In this document: positions 10,079-19,155 of the stretch, piece after piece
Layout of the letters: every line of letters begins with the position of its first letter
Numbering within the stretch: position 1 is the stretch's first letter
Origin: Streptomyces sp. RPA4-2
GTDB taxonomy: Bacteria > Actinomycetota > Actinomycetes > Streptomycetales > Streptomycetaceae
Reading direction: 5' to 3'
Assembly: GCF_012273515.2 (NCBI RefSeq)
Contig: NZ_CP050975.2
Span: 3,100,001 to 3,164,000, forward strand
DNA length: 64,000 nt
Translations under genes and position numbers: made by a program
Notes under the pieces: model-generated
What the model was told of the DNA's origin: nothing
The model's input: the letters and a program-made list of their open reading frames with translations, nothing else
The model's database searches: none

Positions 10079-11989
10079 TCAGAGCGCCTCCGCGCCCCGC
10101 TCGCGCAGCGCCTGCCCGTACTGCTGGAGGACCCACAACTCGTTCTGCACAGCGGTCAGCTGGGCCGGGTCGCCGTGGGCACTGGCGCGGGCCAGGGCGC
10201 CCTGGACGTCCACGACGCGGCGCTCGACGGCACGGCGGCGGACCATGACGAGCTGGTCGCCGGCGTAGGTCTCGTCGACGGTCTTGCGCATGATGGCCTC
10301 GACGGCCAGTTCGGTGACCATGGCGCGCACCGTGTTGTCCGGGGCTGCCTCGCGGACCAGGACCAGGTACTCCTGGGGGTCCTGGGCCCCGTACTCCGCG
10401 CCGCCTGCCTCCATGATCGCCTGGCGTACGGCGGCGTACGGCGGGGCGGTGAACTCGTCGATCCCGTAGGCGTCGAAGGCCGGGGAGACCAGCTCGGGGC
10501 GCTGGAGGGCGAGCTTGAGCAGCTCGCGCTCGGTGGCGAAGACGGGGTTGCGGAGGTTGAGCGCGGGGCCGCCGCGAGGGGTCTGGACGGCGGCGTACGT
10601 CTGCTGGGGTCGCTGTCCGGCGGGGGCCGGGCCGGCCGGGCCCTTGCCGCCGCGGTCGCGGGCCCAACGGGCCAGCTGGGCCACCCGCTTGACCACGAAC
10701 TGGGTGTCGAGGATGCCGAGCATGCCCGCGAGTTGCACGGCCACCTCGTGCTGGGCGCCGGTGTTCTTGATGCGGGCGACGACCGGGGCCGCCTCGTCGA
10801 GGGCGGCCGCCCGTCCGGCGGGGGTCTCCAGGTCGTAGCGGGCGACGATGTGGCGCAGCGCGAACTCGAAGAGCGGGGTGCGTGGTTCGACGAGGTCGGC
10901 GACCGCCTCGTCACCCTTGGCCAGGCGCAGGTCGCAGGGGTCCATGCCGTCCGGGGCGACCGCGATGTAGGTCTCGGCGGCGAACTTCTGGTCGTCCTCG
11001 AAGGCGCGCAGGGCCGCCTTCTGGCCGGCCGAGTCGCCGTCGAAGGTGAAGATGACCCGCGCCGAGCCGTTGTCCATCAGCAGCCGGCGGAGGATCTTGA
11101 TGTGGTCGCCGCCGAAGGCCGTGCCGCAGGTCGCGATGGCGGTGGTGATGCCGGCCAGGTGGCAGGCCATGACGTCGGTGTAGCCCTCGACGACGACCGC
11201 GCGGCTGGTCTTGGCGATCTCCTTCTTGGCGAGGTCGATGCCGTACAGGACCTGGGACTTCCGGTAGATCGCCGTGTCGGGCGTGTTGAGGTACTTCGGG
11301 CCGTTGTCCGTCTCGTACAGCTTGCGCGCGCCGAAGCCTACGACCTCGCCGCCGATGTCGCGGATCGGCCACATCAGGCGTCCGCGGAAGCGGTCGATGG
11401 GGCCGCGGCGGCCCTCCTGGGAGAGGCCGGACAGGAGCAGCTCCTTGTCCGAGAAGCCCTTGCCGCGGAGGTAGCGGGTGAGGTGGTCCCAGCCCTGCGG
11501 GCTGTAGCCGACGCCGAAGTGCGCGGCGGCGGTCTGGTCGAAGCCGCGCTCGGCGAGGAACTTGCGGCCGGCGTCGGCCTCGGGGCTGGTGTCGAGCTGC
11601 TCGATGTAGAACTGCGCGGCGACCTTGTGGGCCTCGACCAGGCGGATGCGTTCGCCGCGCTGGTTGGACGGGTTGTACCCGCCCTCCTCGTAACGGAGTG
11701 TGATGCCCGCCTGTCCGGCGAGGCGCTCGACCGCCTCCGAGAAGGAGAGGTGGTCGACCTTCATCACGAACGTGATGGTGTCGCCGCCCTCCTGGCAGCC
11801 GAAGCAGTGGAAGAGACCCTTGCTCGGGCTGACCTGGAAGGACGGTGACTTCTCGTCGTGGAAGGGGCAGAGGCCCTTGAGGTTGCCGCCGCCCGCGTTG
11901 CGCAGCTGGAGGTACTCCGAGACGACGGCGTCGATCGGGACCGCGTCCCGAACAGCCTTCACGTCCTCGTCGTTGATCCTTCCAGCCAC
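10079..11989 (-). CDS. dnaG: DNA primase
   Basis: The 636-residue primase that makes RNA primers at the replication fork. The N-terminal CHC2 zinc-binding domain shows CPFHDEKSPSF followed by HCFGCQEGGD. The TOPRIM catalytic core has VVVEGYTDVMA and FTFDGDSAGQKAA, whose acidic residues bind metal. The C-terminal part (from about residue 440) is the less conserved helicase-interaction domain. Length and domain order are normal. ATG at 11989 gives MAGRINDEDV, the usual primase N-terminus. It is on the same strand as the sigma factor but separated by more than 300 bases, so the two are probably not a single transcript. Confidence 0.98.
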   Translation of the reverse strand: MAGRINDEDVKAVRDAVPIDAVVSEYLQLRNAGGGNLKGLCPFHDEKSPSFQVSPSKGLFHCFGCQEGGDTITFVMKVDHLSFSEAVERLAGQAGITLRYEEGGYNPSNQRGERIRLVEAHKVAAQFYIEQLDTSPEADAGRKFLAERGFDQTAAAHFGVGYSPQGWDHLTRYLRGKGFSDKELLLSGLSQEGRRGPIDRFRGRLMWPIRDIGGEVVGFGARKLYETDNGPKYLNTPDTAIYRKSQVLYGIDLAKKEIAKTSRAVVVEGYTDVMACHLAGITTAIATCGTAFGGDHIKILRRLLMDNGSARVIFTFDGDSAGQKAALRAFEDDQKFAAETYIAVAPDGMDPCDLRLAKGDEAVADLVEPRTPLFEFALRHIVARYDLETPAGRAAALDEAAPVVARIKNTGAQHEVAVQLAGMLGILDTQFVVKRVAQLARWARDRGGKGPAGPAPAGQRPQQTYAAVQTPRGGPALNLRNPVFATERELLKLALQRPELVSPAFDAYGIDEFTAPPYAAVRQAIMEAGGAEYGAQDPQEYLVLVREAAPDNTVRAMVTELAVEAIMRKTVDETYAGDQLVMVRRRAVERRVVDVQGALARASAHGDPAQLTAVQNELWVLQQYGQALRERGAEAL

Positions 11990-12035
11990 GGGTGAATTCT
12001 ACGGGGGCGCGGTGACAGCCGAGTGCCGCCGTGGG

Positions 12036-13301
12036 TCACGGGAGCAGACTGTCCAGCGGGACGTGCGGGTCGGCCAGGGCCTCGGCGTCCACCTGGGACC
12101 GGGATCGGATCAGCTGCTGGATCGGCTCCGTGACGTCCCACACATTCACGTTCATCCCGGCCAGGACCCTGCCCTCCTTCAGCCAGAAGGCGATGAACTG
12201 CCGTTTGCCCGCGTCTCCCCGGATCACCACCTGGTCGTAGGTGCCCGGGGGCGCCCAGCCGGAGTACTCGAGTCCGACGTCGTACTGGTCGGAGAAGAAA
12301 TAGGGCACACGGTCGTACGTCGTCTCGCGGCCCAGCATCGCGCGGGCGGCCGCCGGTCCGCCGTTGAGGGCGTTGGCCCAGTGCTCGACGCGCAGCCGGG
12401 TGCCGAAGAGGGGGTGGGGGAAGGCGGCGACGTCGCCGGCGGCGTGGATGTCGGGGTCGGAGGTGCGCAGCCGCTCGTCGACGGCGATGCCGCCGCCGTG
12501 CGCCCGGGGGGCGATCTCCAGGCCCGCGGCCTCGGCGAGCCCGGTGCGCGGCGCCGCCCCGATGGCCGCCAGTACGTCGTGGGCCGGGTGCTCCTCGCCG
12601 TCGTCGGTGCGGGCGGCGAGCACCATGCCGTCCTGGCCGACGATCTCGGTGAGGCGGGCGCCGAAGTGGAAGCGGACGCCGTGCTCGCGGTGCAGCTCGG
12701 TGAAGAGCTGGCCGAGCTCGGGGCCGAGCACCGAGTGCAGCGGGGTCGCCTCCGGCTCGACGACGGTGACCTCGGCGCCGTACTCGCGGGCCGCGGCCGC
12801 GACCTCCAGGCCGATCCAGCCGGCGCCCGCGATCACGATGTGCCCGTTGTCCCGGCCGAGCGCGGCGAGCACTCCCTTCAGCCGTTCGGCGTGGGCGAGG
12901 CGGCGCAGGTGGTGGACTCCGGCGAGGCCGGTGCCCGGGATGTCGAGGCGGCGCGGCTCGGCGCCGGTCGCGAGGAGCAGCTTGTCGTAGTGGACGAGGG
13001 TGCCGTCGTCGCCGAAGCGGACCGTCTTCGCGGTCCGGTCGATCGCGTCGACGGTCTGACCGAGGTGCAGCTCCACGTCGTTCTGCGCGTACCAGGCGGG
13101 TTCGTGCACGAAGACGGTGTCGCGTTCCTCCTTGCCGAGGAGGTAGCCCTTGGAGAGCGGCGGCCGCTCGTAGGGGTGGTCACGTTCGTCGCAGATCAGT
13201 ATCACCCGCCCGGTGAATCCCTCCGCTCGGAGTGTCTCGGCCGCCTTGGCGCCGGCCAGGCCTCCTCCGACGATGACGAATGTCTGATCCGCGTCGACCA
13301 C
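12036..13301 (-). CDS. NAD(P)/FAD-dependent oxidoreductase (ferredoxin reductase-like)
   Basis: A 421-residue pyridine nucleotide-disulfide oxidoreductase-type flavoprotein. The FAD-binding motif is VIVGGGLAGAKAAE at the N-terminus. The NAD(P)-binding fold is HIVIAGAGWIGLEVAA near residue 155, and the second FAD contact is DIHAAGDVAAFP near residue 290. The C-terminal reductase domain follows. No redox-active CxxC pair is present, which fits the ferredoxin/rubredoxin reductase branch rather than disulfide reductases. No ferredoxin or P450 gene is adjacent, so the electron acceptor is unknown. It is followed on the same strand by dnaG, 46 bases away. Confidence 0.88.
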   Translation of the reverse strand: MVDADQTFVIVGGGLAGAKAAETLRAEGFTGRVILICDERDHPYERPPLSKGYLLGKEERDTVFVHEPAWYAQNDVELHLGQTVDAIDRTAKTVRFGDDGTLVHYDKLLLATGAEPRRLDIPGTGLAGVHHLRRLAHAERLKGVLAALGRDNGHIVIAGAGWIGLEVAAAAREYGAEVTVVEPEATPLHSVLGPELGQLFTELHREHGVRFHFGARLTEIVGQDGMVLAARTDDGEEHPAHDVLAAIGAAPRTGLAEAAGLEIAPRAHGGGIAVDERLRTSDPDIHAAGDVAAFPHPLFGTRLRVEHWANALNGGPAAARAMLGRETTYDRVPYFFSDQYDVGLEYSGWAPPGTYDQVVIRGDAGKRQFIAFWLKEGRVLAGMNVNVWDVTEPIQQLIRSRSQVDAEALADPHVPLDSLLP

Positions 13302-13394
13302 TTGATGCCTCCTCGTAAGGATGTCGCCCCATGCGAGCGTCCCGCACGCAGCGTGATGCGGGAAGAGGGAGTGGCCCGATCAGGCCACGCAGGG

Positions 13395-14768
13395 TCACAC
13401 TCCGCCGCCTGTGCCGGGGCGGGTGGTGAGCCTGAGGTGCAGTGAGCGTGCCGAGGCGTCCGTCAGCGAGGCGATCTGGTCGACGATCACCCGTTTGCGG
13501 GCGCGGTCGTCGGGTGCCTCGTCGAACAGGGCCCTGAACTGCGGGTCCAGGCCGTCCGGGGCGCGGGCGGTGAGCGCCTCGGCGAGTTCGGCGACGACGA
13601 CCCGCTGATCGGCGCGGAGCAGTTCTTGTTCGGCGCGCTGCATGACGTAACGGTCGGCCACCGCCTTGAGGACCGCGCACTCCAGGCGCGCGGCGCGCGG
13701 AACGACCAGTTCCGCGCCGTGGCGGGTGAGTCGGCCGAGGCCGTACGTGGCCCGTGTGGCGCCCTCGGCGGCCAGGCAGAAGCGGCCGATGAGCTGGCTG
13801 GTGGCGTCCTTGAGCCGGGCCTGCGCGATGGCCGATCCGTCGTAGCCGTGCGGCCACCACTCCTGGTCGAGGAGCCGGTCGAGGGCCTCGGCGAGCTCGG
13901 CGGGGTCGGTCTCCGCGGACACGTACCGCCCGATGGCCACCGCGAAGATCTCCTGCCGCTCCGGCTCGGCGTGCAGACAGCCGGGGTCGATGTGGCCCGC
14001 GTGCAGCCCGTCCTCGACGTCGTGCACCGAGTAGGCCACGTCGTCCGACCAGTCCATGACCTGGGCCTCGAAGCAGGTGCGGGTGGCGGGGGCGCCCTTG
14101 CGGATCCAGTCGAAGACCGGCCGGTCGTCCTCGTAGACCCCGAACTTCGGTGACGCGGGGGCGGTGGGGTGGGCGCCGCGCGGCCAGGGGTACTTGGTGG
14201 CGGCGTCGAGGGTGGCACGGGTGAGGTTGAGGCCGACGCTGACCAGCTCGCCGGTCGCCTCGGACGGCACGAACCGCTTGGGCTCTATGCGGGCGAGCAG
14301 CCGCAGCGACTGCGCGTTGCCCTCGAAGCCTCCGCAGTCCCGCGCGAACTCGTTCAGCGCCTGTTCGCCGTTGTGTCCGAAGGGCGGGTGGCCGAGGTCG
14401 TGGGAGAGGCAGGCCGCCTCGACGAGGTCGGGGTCGCAGCCGAGGGCCGCGCCCAGTTCACGGCCGACCTGGGCGCATTCCAGGGAGTGCGTCAGCCGGG
14501 TGCGGGGGCTGGCGTCCCAGGCCCGGTCGAGGGTCCCCCCTCTGCGGGCGGAGTCGAGGCCCTGGGGAAGGGTGCCGGGCGTGACGACCTGGGTCTTGCC
14601 CGCGAGCCTGCGCAGGGCGGAGGAGTGCAGGACACGCGCGCGGTCGCGCTGGAAGGCGGTGCGTCCGGGGCGTTTGTCGGGTTCGACGGCCCAGCGCTCG
14701 ACGGCGGTCTCGTCGTACTCCTCGGGGCCGGTGTGGTGCTCGTACGCCTTCGGTGCGGTGCCTTCCAT
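13395..14768 (-). CDS. dgt: deoxyguanosinetriphosphate triphosphohydrolase-like protein
   Basis: An HD-domain dNTP triphosphohydrolase of about 457 residues that splits dGTP or related nucleotides into nucleoside and triphosphate. The metal-binding motif is seen as [15 protein letters not shown] and [16 protein letters not shown], with the HD pair in SHDLGHPP. The N-terminal segment [26 protein letters not shown] is typical of dgt. The start at 14768 ([12 protein letters not shown]) is chosen because residues before it in the longer frame fall in the upstream gap and the inverted-repeat element. In many actinobacteria dgt lies directly upstream of dnaG; here the flavoprotein gene lies between them. 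Confidence 0.93.
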   Translation of the reverse strand: MEGTAPKAYEHHTGPEEYDETAVERWAVEPDKRPGRTAFQRDRARVLHSSALRRLAGKTQVVTPGTLPQGLDSARRGGTLDRAWDASPRTRLTHSLECAQVGRELGAALGCDPDLVEAACLSHDLGHPPFGHNGEQALNEFARDCGGFEGNAQSLRLLARIEPKRFVPSEATGELVSVGLNLTRATLDAATKYPWPRGAHPTAPASPKFGVYEDDRPVFDWIRKGAPATRTCFEAQVMDWSDDVAYSVHDVEDGLHAGHIDPGCLHAEPERQEIFAVAIGRYVSAETDPAELAEALDRLLDQEWWPHGYDGSAIAQARLKDATSQLIGRFCLAAEGATRATYGLGRLTRHGAELVVPRAARLECAVLKAVADRYVMQRAEQELLRADQRVVVAELAEALTARAPDGLDPQFRALFDEAPDDRARKRVIVDQIASLTDASARSLHLRLTTRPGTGGGV

Positions 14769-14830
14769 GCATCCGACAGTAGACGCAGGCGCTGACGATC
14801 GGGGCGCGGAGGACCACCGCGAGCCCCGGT

Positions 14831-15943
14831 TCAGGTGGTGGCTGGTGCCGTGGCAGGCAACGTCTGCCCTTCGAGGAGCGGCGTCCGGTGCGTGCTCTCG
14901 GCGTGCCGGCCGGAAGTCCTCGTACTGGACGTACTTGGGCTTTCGGCCGGTGCGGCGAGTGGGGGCACCTCCCACGCCCTTGAGGCTGTGGGGGAGCGTG
15001 CCGGACGTCGCGACGGGGCGAACGTTGCCTGCCGCGGCACCAGCTCGCGTTCGGAGGCCGGCTCGGGGGCCGCGAGGGCCTGGTCGTAGCGGTGCAGGAC
15101 GAGGCGGGCCATCGCCGGGTGGGTGCCCAGGGGTGCGGCGGCAATCCAGGGGGCGGCCTCGGCGCACGCGGTGGCGAAGCGGCCGGGCGCGGTGAAGTAG
15201 GAGGCGACGGCGATGCGGTGGCGGCCGCGGGCGGCCATGGCCCGTACGGCGGCCGGGACGGTGGGCGCGGCGGCGGAGGCGTACGCCGCCGCGACGGGCA
15301 CGCCGAGGCGTTCGGCCAGCAGGCGGGCGGTGCGGCGGGTGTCGACGGCCGCTTCGGGGTCGCGGGAGCCGGCTGCGGCCAGCACGACACCGCTCGCCCG
15401 GCGGGCGGCGTCACTCATCCGGGTGCGCCAGCCGGCCTCGACCAGCCGTGCGTACAGCGTCTCGACGAGCAGGGGGTGCGGGCCGAGCGGGGCGGCGACG
15501 CGGGCACGCAGGCCCGGGACGGCGGCCGCCGCGTCGGGGACGTCGCGCTTGACGTGGTGGCCGCGGCCGAGCAGCAGCGGCACGAGGACGGCCCGGGGGT
15601 CGCGGGCCGTGTCGATCGAGGCGAGGGTGGCGGGCAGCAGCGGTTCGTCGAGCTCGAGGTGACCGAGCCGCACGGACAGGTGCGGGCGCAGTTCGCGGAC
15701 CCGTTCGACGAGGGTGCTCACGGTGCCGAGCGCGCGCGGGTCGCGGCTGCCGTGCGCGACGAGGACGAGCGGCGGGGGCGGCGGCCGCCGCGTGCCGTCG
15801 AGGTCGACGAGGCTGAGCTGATGGCCGAGCCGGCTGGTGATCGCGTTCATGAGTTGCGCCGTACTGTCGAGGGGGGCGCCCGGGAGCGGCCGGCCCCCGG
15901 TGCCGGTCGGGGACTCGTCGTGAGGGGATGGCGACGCCGTCAT
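14831..15943 (-). CDS. sirohydrochlorin chelatase-like (CbiX) protein with element-encoded tail
   Basis: A 370-residue member of the CbiX/SirB family, which inserts ferrous iron or cobalt into sirohydrochlorin. Two repeats of the fold are visible: [14 protein letters not shown] with the metal-binding histidine, [14 protein letters not shown], and a second half starting [14 protein letters not shown] and ending YFTAPGRFA. The half-domain order fits the long two-repeat form. From about residue 300 the frame runs into the small inverted-repeat element at 14841-15044, which supplies the last 70 residues and leads to a stop just outside it. That tail is Ser/Pro/Thr-rich and not part of the family. 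Siroheme would serve the nirB enzyme encoded 8 kb away. Confidence 0.85.
   Translation of the reverse strand: MTASPSPHDESPTGTGGRPLPGAPLDSTAQLMNAITSRLGHQLSLVDLDGTRRPPPPPLVLVAHGSRDPRALGTVSTLVERVRELRPHLSVRLGHLELDEPLLPATLASIDTARDPRAVLVPLLLGRGHHVKRDVPDAAAAVPGLRARVAAPLGPHPLLVETLYARLVEAGWRTRMSDAARRASGVVLAAAGSRDPEAAVDTRRTARLLAERLGVPVAAAYASAAAPTVPAAVRAMAARGRHRIAVASYFTAPGRFATACAEAAPWIAAAPLGTHPAMARLVLHRYDQALAAPEPASERELVPRQATFAPSRRPARSPTASRAWEVPPLAAPAESPSTSSTRTSGRHAESTHRTPLLEGQTLPATAPATT
14841..15044. mobile_element. MITE-like inverted-repeat element, 204 bp
   Basis: The ends are inverted copies of a 23-bp sequence beginning GCTGGTGCCG (14841-14863 against 15022-15044), matching at 22 of 23 positions. 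Inside lies a further hairpin-prone stretch (14961-15000) with GGGGGCACCTCCC and TGTGGGGGAG. No transposase is encoded and I see no target-site duplication. The element forms the 3' end of the chelatase gene. It could be a non-autonomous transposon or a Streptomyces intergenic repeat. Confidence 0.6.
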
Positions 15944-16065
15944 GGACCGATCGTGCCGGTAGGAGGTTGCCGCGCCGTTGCACCGGCATGACGGGTGTTT
16001 TCCGGGGGTTCACGGTGGCGTTCCGCCGGTCTGTGAGGCCCCCGCACGCGCGGTCGGGGGCACCG

Positions 16066-16081
16066 GGTGACCCCGGTCACC
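16066..16081 (+). promoter_or_regulatory. palindrome upstream of the SanA-like gene
   Basis: GGTGACCCCGGTCACC has perfect 7-bp arms around two bases. It lies about 90 bases before the start of the next gene, with TACGCT as a possible -10 between them. It could be an operator; no regulator is adjacent. Confidence 0.35.
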
Positions 16082-16167
16082 GCACCGCGCCGAACCGAAC
16101 GGGCTTACGCTGCGTCCCCATCTGTCGAACGCCGCCGCGAGCCGACGCCATCTGGGGGACACCGATC

Positions 16168-16896
16168 ATGCTGCGCCTGCCGCGCCCGAGCATCCGTAGA
16201 CCGTTCTTCCCGCGGCTGGGACGGCTCCCGCGGCTCCCCCGCACCCGTGCCGGGCAGCGCAGGGCGGTACAGGTGGTCATGGTGCTGTGCGTGCTGGCGC
16301 TGCTTCCCGCGACCTGGCTGTACGTGGTGACGGGCGACCGGCTGCGGACCACCGCGGACGTACCGAGGACCGGGGTCGCGATGGTCTTCGGGGCGGGGCT
16401 GTGGGACGGCGAGCCGTCGCCGTACCTGGCGCACCGGCTGGACGCGGCGGCGCGGCTGTACCGGGCGGGGCGGATCGAGGTGGTCCTCGTCACCGGGGAC
16501 AACAGCCGCGAGGACTATGACGAACCGGACGCCATGCGCGCGTATCTGACGAGGCACGGGGTGCCGGACGGCCGGATCGTCAGCGACTACGCCGGGTTCG
16601 ACACCTGGGACTCGTGCGTGCGGGCCCGGAAGATCTTCGGCGTCCACGAGGCGGTGCTGATCAGCCAGGGGTTCCACATCCGGCGGGCCGTCGCGCTGTG
16701 CCGGGCGGCGGGGGTGCGTTCGTACGGCGTCGGGGTCGACGCCAAGCACGACGCCACCTGGTACTACGGGGGTGCCCGCGAGGTGTTCGCGGCGGGCAAG
16801 GCCCTGCTGGACGTGGTGTTCGAGCCCGATCCGCGGTTCCTCGGGCACAAGGAGCCCGGGGTGGCGCGGGCGCTGGCGGCTGCGGGCGAGCGGTGA
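16168..16896 (+). CDS. DUF218 / SanA-YdcF-like membrane protein
   Basis: A 242-residue protein with a basic N-terminus, one membrane helix (VVMVLCVLALLPATWLYVV) and an extracytoplasmic DUF218 domain. Diagnostic segments are VAMVFGAGLWDGEPSPYL, VLVTGDNSREDYDEPDAM and LISQGFHIRRAVALCR. Homologues include E. coli SanA, which affects envelope permeability to vancomycin; the biochemical activity is unknown. ATG at 16168 follows GGGGGA by eight bases. The GTGA overlap at the 3' end couples it to the next gene. Confidence 0.88.
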   Translation: MLRLPRPSIRRPFFPRLGRLPRLPRTRAGQRRAVQVVMVLCVLALLPATWLYVVTGDRLRTTADVPRTGVAMVFGAGLWDGEPSPYLAHRLDAAARLYRAGRIEVVLVTGDNSREDYDEPDAMRAYLTRHGVPDGRIVSDYAGFDTWDSCVRARKIFGVHEAVLISQGFHIRRAVALCRAAGVRSYGVGVDAKHDATWYYGGAREVFAAGKALLDVVFEPDPRFLGHKEPGVARALAAAGER

Positions 16897-18398
16897 TCCC
16901 CGCCGACCTGACGCCCGCGGAGTGCCGGGTCCGGGACGCCTTCCCACGCGGCGAGGGCGTCGACTTCCGCGAGAGCCCCGACGAGGACCCCGCGGACGGG
17001 GCCTCCTGGGGACCGGAGCGGACCGTGCGCGCCGAGGTGCTGCGGGCGCTGCTGATCGGCGGAGCCGTCCAGGACGGTGAGATAGCCGGCCTGAGGCTGA
17101 GCGGGGCGCGCGTCACCGGACGGCTGGACCTCACCTACGGGACGGTCGACCACCCCGTACGGCTGCGGTTCTGCCACTTCGAGCAGGACCCGAACCTGTA
17201 CGGGGCGCGGCTGCGCAACCTGGTGCTGAGCGACTCGGTGCTGCCCGGACTCACCGCGGGCACCGTGCGGGTGGAGGGGGTGCTGCGGCTCAGCTGCTGC
17301 CGTGTCACCGGGCAGGTGCGGCTCCAGGGCGCGAAGATCTCGGGCGCCGTCTTCCTGAACGGGGCGCGGCTCGGCGTGCCACCGGACCCGGACGCCCCGG
17401 ACCGGGATCCCGGCGCGCCGGAGGCCGCCGCGGAACCGGCCCTCCAGCTCAACCACGCCGAGGTCGGCACCGATGTGTGGGCCGTCGGTCTCGTCGCCCA
17501 CGGCCAGGTCCGGCTGAACGGCGCGACCCTCGGCGGGCAGCTGAACCTCGACGACGCCGAACTGCACGCGCCGGGCGGCACCGCGCTGCACGCCGAGACG
17601 CTGTCGGTCGGCACCGATCTGCGGGCCATGCGGCTGCGCGCGTACGGGCGGGTCAACCTGAGCGGCGCGAGGATTCCCCACCAGCTCAATCTGGCCTACG
17701 CCCGGCTGTCGAACCCCGGGGGACCCGCCCTGCGGGCCAGCAGCTGTGTCATCGGCGAGCTGTGGCTGCGCGAGGCCGCCCCGATCGTGGGCACGGTGAA
17801 TCTGCGCCGCTCCCAGCTGGACCTGCTGCACGTTCCCCCGGAGACCTGGCCCGGACAGGTGCGCCTCGACGGCCTCGGCTACCGCACCCTCGCCCCGCAC
17901 CTGCCCGCCGAGCTGCGGCTGCCGCTGCTGGAGCGCGAGGAGTCCGGCTATCTTCCCTACGCCTACGAGCAGTTGGCGGCCGCCTACCGGACCGCGGGCG
18001 ACGACGCCGCCGCGCGTACGGTGCAGTTGGCCAAGCTCCGGCGGCATCGCGGGACGCTGTCACGCCCCGCCCGGTTCTGGGGTCATCTGCAGGACGCGAC
18101 CGTCGGGTACGGCTTCCGGCCGATGCGTGCCGCCGGCTGGCTGCTGTTGCTGCTGTGCACGGGCGCGGTCGCCTTCGCGCTGCACCACCCGCACGCCCTG
18201 AAGCCGGCCGAGGCGCCCGGTTTCAATCCGCTCGTCTACACCCTCGACCTGCTGCTGCCCCTGGTCGACTTCGGGCAGGAGACGGCCTTCGCGCCGCGCG
18301 GCGGCTACCAGTGGCTCTCGTATCTGCTGGTCGCCACCGGCTGGATCCTGGCGACGACGATCGCGGCGGGCGTCACCCGCTCCCTCAACCGCCAGTAG
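16893..18398 (+). CDS. membrane-anchored repeat protein of unknown function
   Basis: A 501-residue protein starting at a GTG that overlaps the previous stop by four bases. Residues 40-300 form repeated segments of the kind GxVRLxGAxLxG (for example QVRLQGAKISGAVFLNGARL), suggesting a beta-helix like that of pentapeptide-repeat proteins. A helical region follows, then two membrane helices near the C-terminus (AAGWLLLLLCTGAVAFAL and LLVATGWILATTIAAG). Streptomyces relatives have been labelled membrane-associated oxidoreductase, but I see no cofactor motif to support that. Coupling to the SanA-like gene suggests a shared envelope role. Confidence 0.75.
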   Translation: MIPADLTPAECRVRDAFPRGEGVDFRESPDEDPADGASWGPERTVRAEVLRALLIGGAVQDGEIAGLRLSGARVTGRLDLTYGTVDHPVRLRFCHFEQDPNLYGARLRNLVLSDSVLPGLTAGTVRVEGVLRLSCCRVTGQVRLQGAKISGAVFLNGARLGVPPDPDAPDRDPGAPEAAAEPALQLNHAEVGTDVWAVGLVAHGQVRLNGATLGGQLNLDDAELHAPGGTALHAETLSVGTDLRAMRLRAYGRVNLSGARIPHQLNLAYARLSNPGGPALRASSCVIGELWLREAAPIVGTVNLRRSQLDLLHVPPETWPGQVRLDGLGYRTLAPHLPAELRLPLLEREESGYLPYAYEQLAAAYRTAGDDAAARTVQLAKLRRHRGTLSRPARFWGHLQDATVGYGFRPMRAAGWLLLLLCTGAVAFALHHPHALKPAEAPGFNPLVYTLDLLLPLVDFGQETAFAPRGGYQWLSYLLVATGWILATTIAAGVTRSLNRQ

Positions 18399-18476
18399 CC
18401 GGCCGGCGGACGCCGCTCAAGCACCGCGCACCGCGCCCGGCGCACCGCTCCCGCCGGGCGTCGACGACGGGTCCCG

Positions 18477-18893
18477 TCACGGTCCACGCCGACGCTCCCG
18501 CCAGTCCCCGCCCGGGACGAGCCGACCGTGGGTCCGCAACCGGGCGGCGACGGCGGGTGCGGCCAGGTAGACCCAGGCCCGCGCGGCCGTGCCGTCCACG
18601 CGGGCCGCGTCGCGGACCATCCGCTCGTACAGGTTGCCCTCCAGCCGGTCGAGCGCGCCGAGCAGTTCCGCGTACGCCTCGGGCAGCGCCGTGACCAGCT
18701 CCCCGCGCACGACACCTGCGGGTTCCTCGACGGCGTACGGGTATCCGGGTCCGTCGTACAGCACGATCCCCCGCATCCTGGCGGGCTGTTCGGACCGCGT
18801 CCGGCCGCGCAGGAAGAGGTCGTGGTGGTGTTCGCCGGGGCGCAGGGTGCCGTAGACGAAGAAGGGCAGCGGTTCCCCGTCGGTGACGCTCAA
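18477..18893 (-). CDS. gamma-glutamylcyclotransferase (AIG2-like) family protein
   Basis: A 138-residue protein with the family signature FFVYGTLRPGEHHHDLF at the N-terminus and the segment LDRLEGNLYERM, which contains the glutamate expected to act in catalysis. The fold is that of gamma-glutamylcyclotransferases and AIG2-like proteins, which act on gamma-glutamyl amines or peptides. The precise substrate is unknown. The start codon is the rare TTG at 18893, supported by GAGGGGA seven bases upstream. The tail is basic. Confidence 0.85.
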   Translation of the reverse strand: MSVTDGEPLPFFVYGTLRPGEHHHDLFLRGRTRSEQPARMRGIVLYDGPGYPYAVEEPAGVVRGELVTALPEAYAELLGALDRLEGNLYERMVRDAARVDGTAARAWVYLAAPAVAARLRTHGRLVPGGDWRERRRGP

Positions 18894-19073
18894 GAGCCAG
18901 TCCCCTCTCTCGGCCCCGGGGTGTCCCGGTGGACGCCGCGGACGTTGCCACGGCCGTCGTTCCTGTGGTCATTCCGGGGGTGTTCCGGCTGCGGTCTCCA
19001 TGATCGCCTCTCATTCGTGAGGGCGCGGAAACGATTCCCTCCACACCCGCCGCAACCACGTATGCGCTATGGA

Positions 19074-19087
19074 CATGACATGTCATG
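19074..19087 (+). promoter_or_regulatory. 14-bp palindrome upstream of the M4 protease gene
   Basis: CATGACATGTCATG is a perfect palindrome 69 bases before the signal-peptide start, next to the AT-rich stretch CTTTAAATCT. It is probably an operator for the protease gene; no regulator is beside it. Confidence 0.4.
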
Positions 19088-19155
19088 GACCTTTAAATCT
19101 GAACGGGCATCAGCGCCCCCCACACGCGCCTGAGCGTGCCTCCCCGAGGAGACCG

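Noticed and set aside
15944..16167. Cobalamin or other riboswitch between the chelatase and SanA-like genes
   Set aside because: No conserved box or suitable stem pattern is seen apart from one short palindrome.
16893..18398. Assignment as an oxidoreductase
   Set aside because: No nucleotide-, flavin-, haem- or iron-sulfur-binding motif can be seen; only repeats and two membrane helices are supported.
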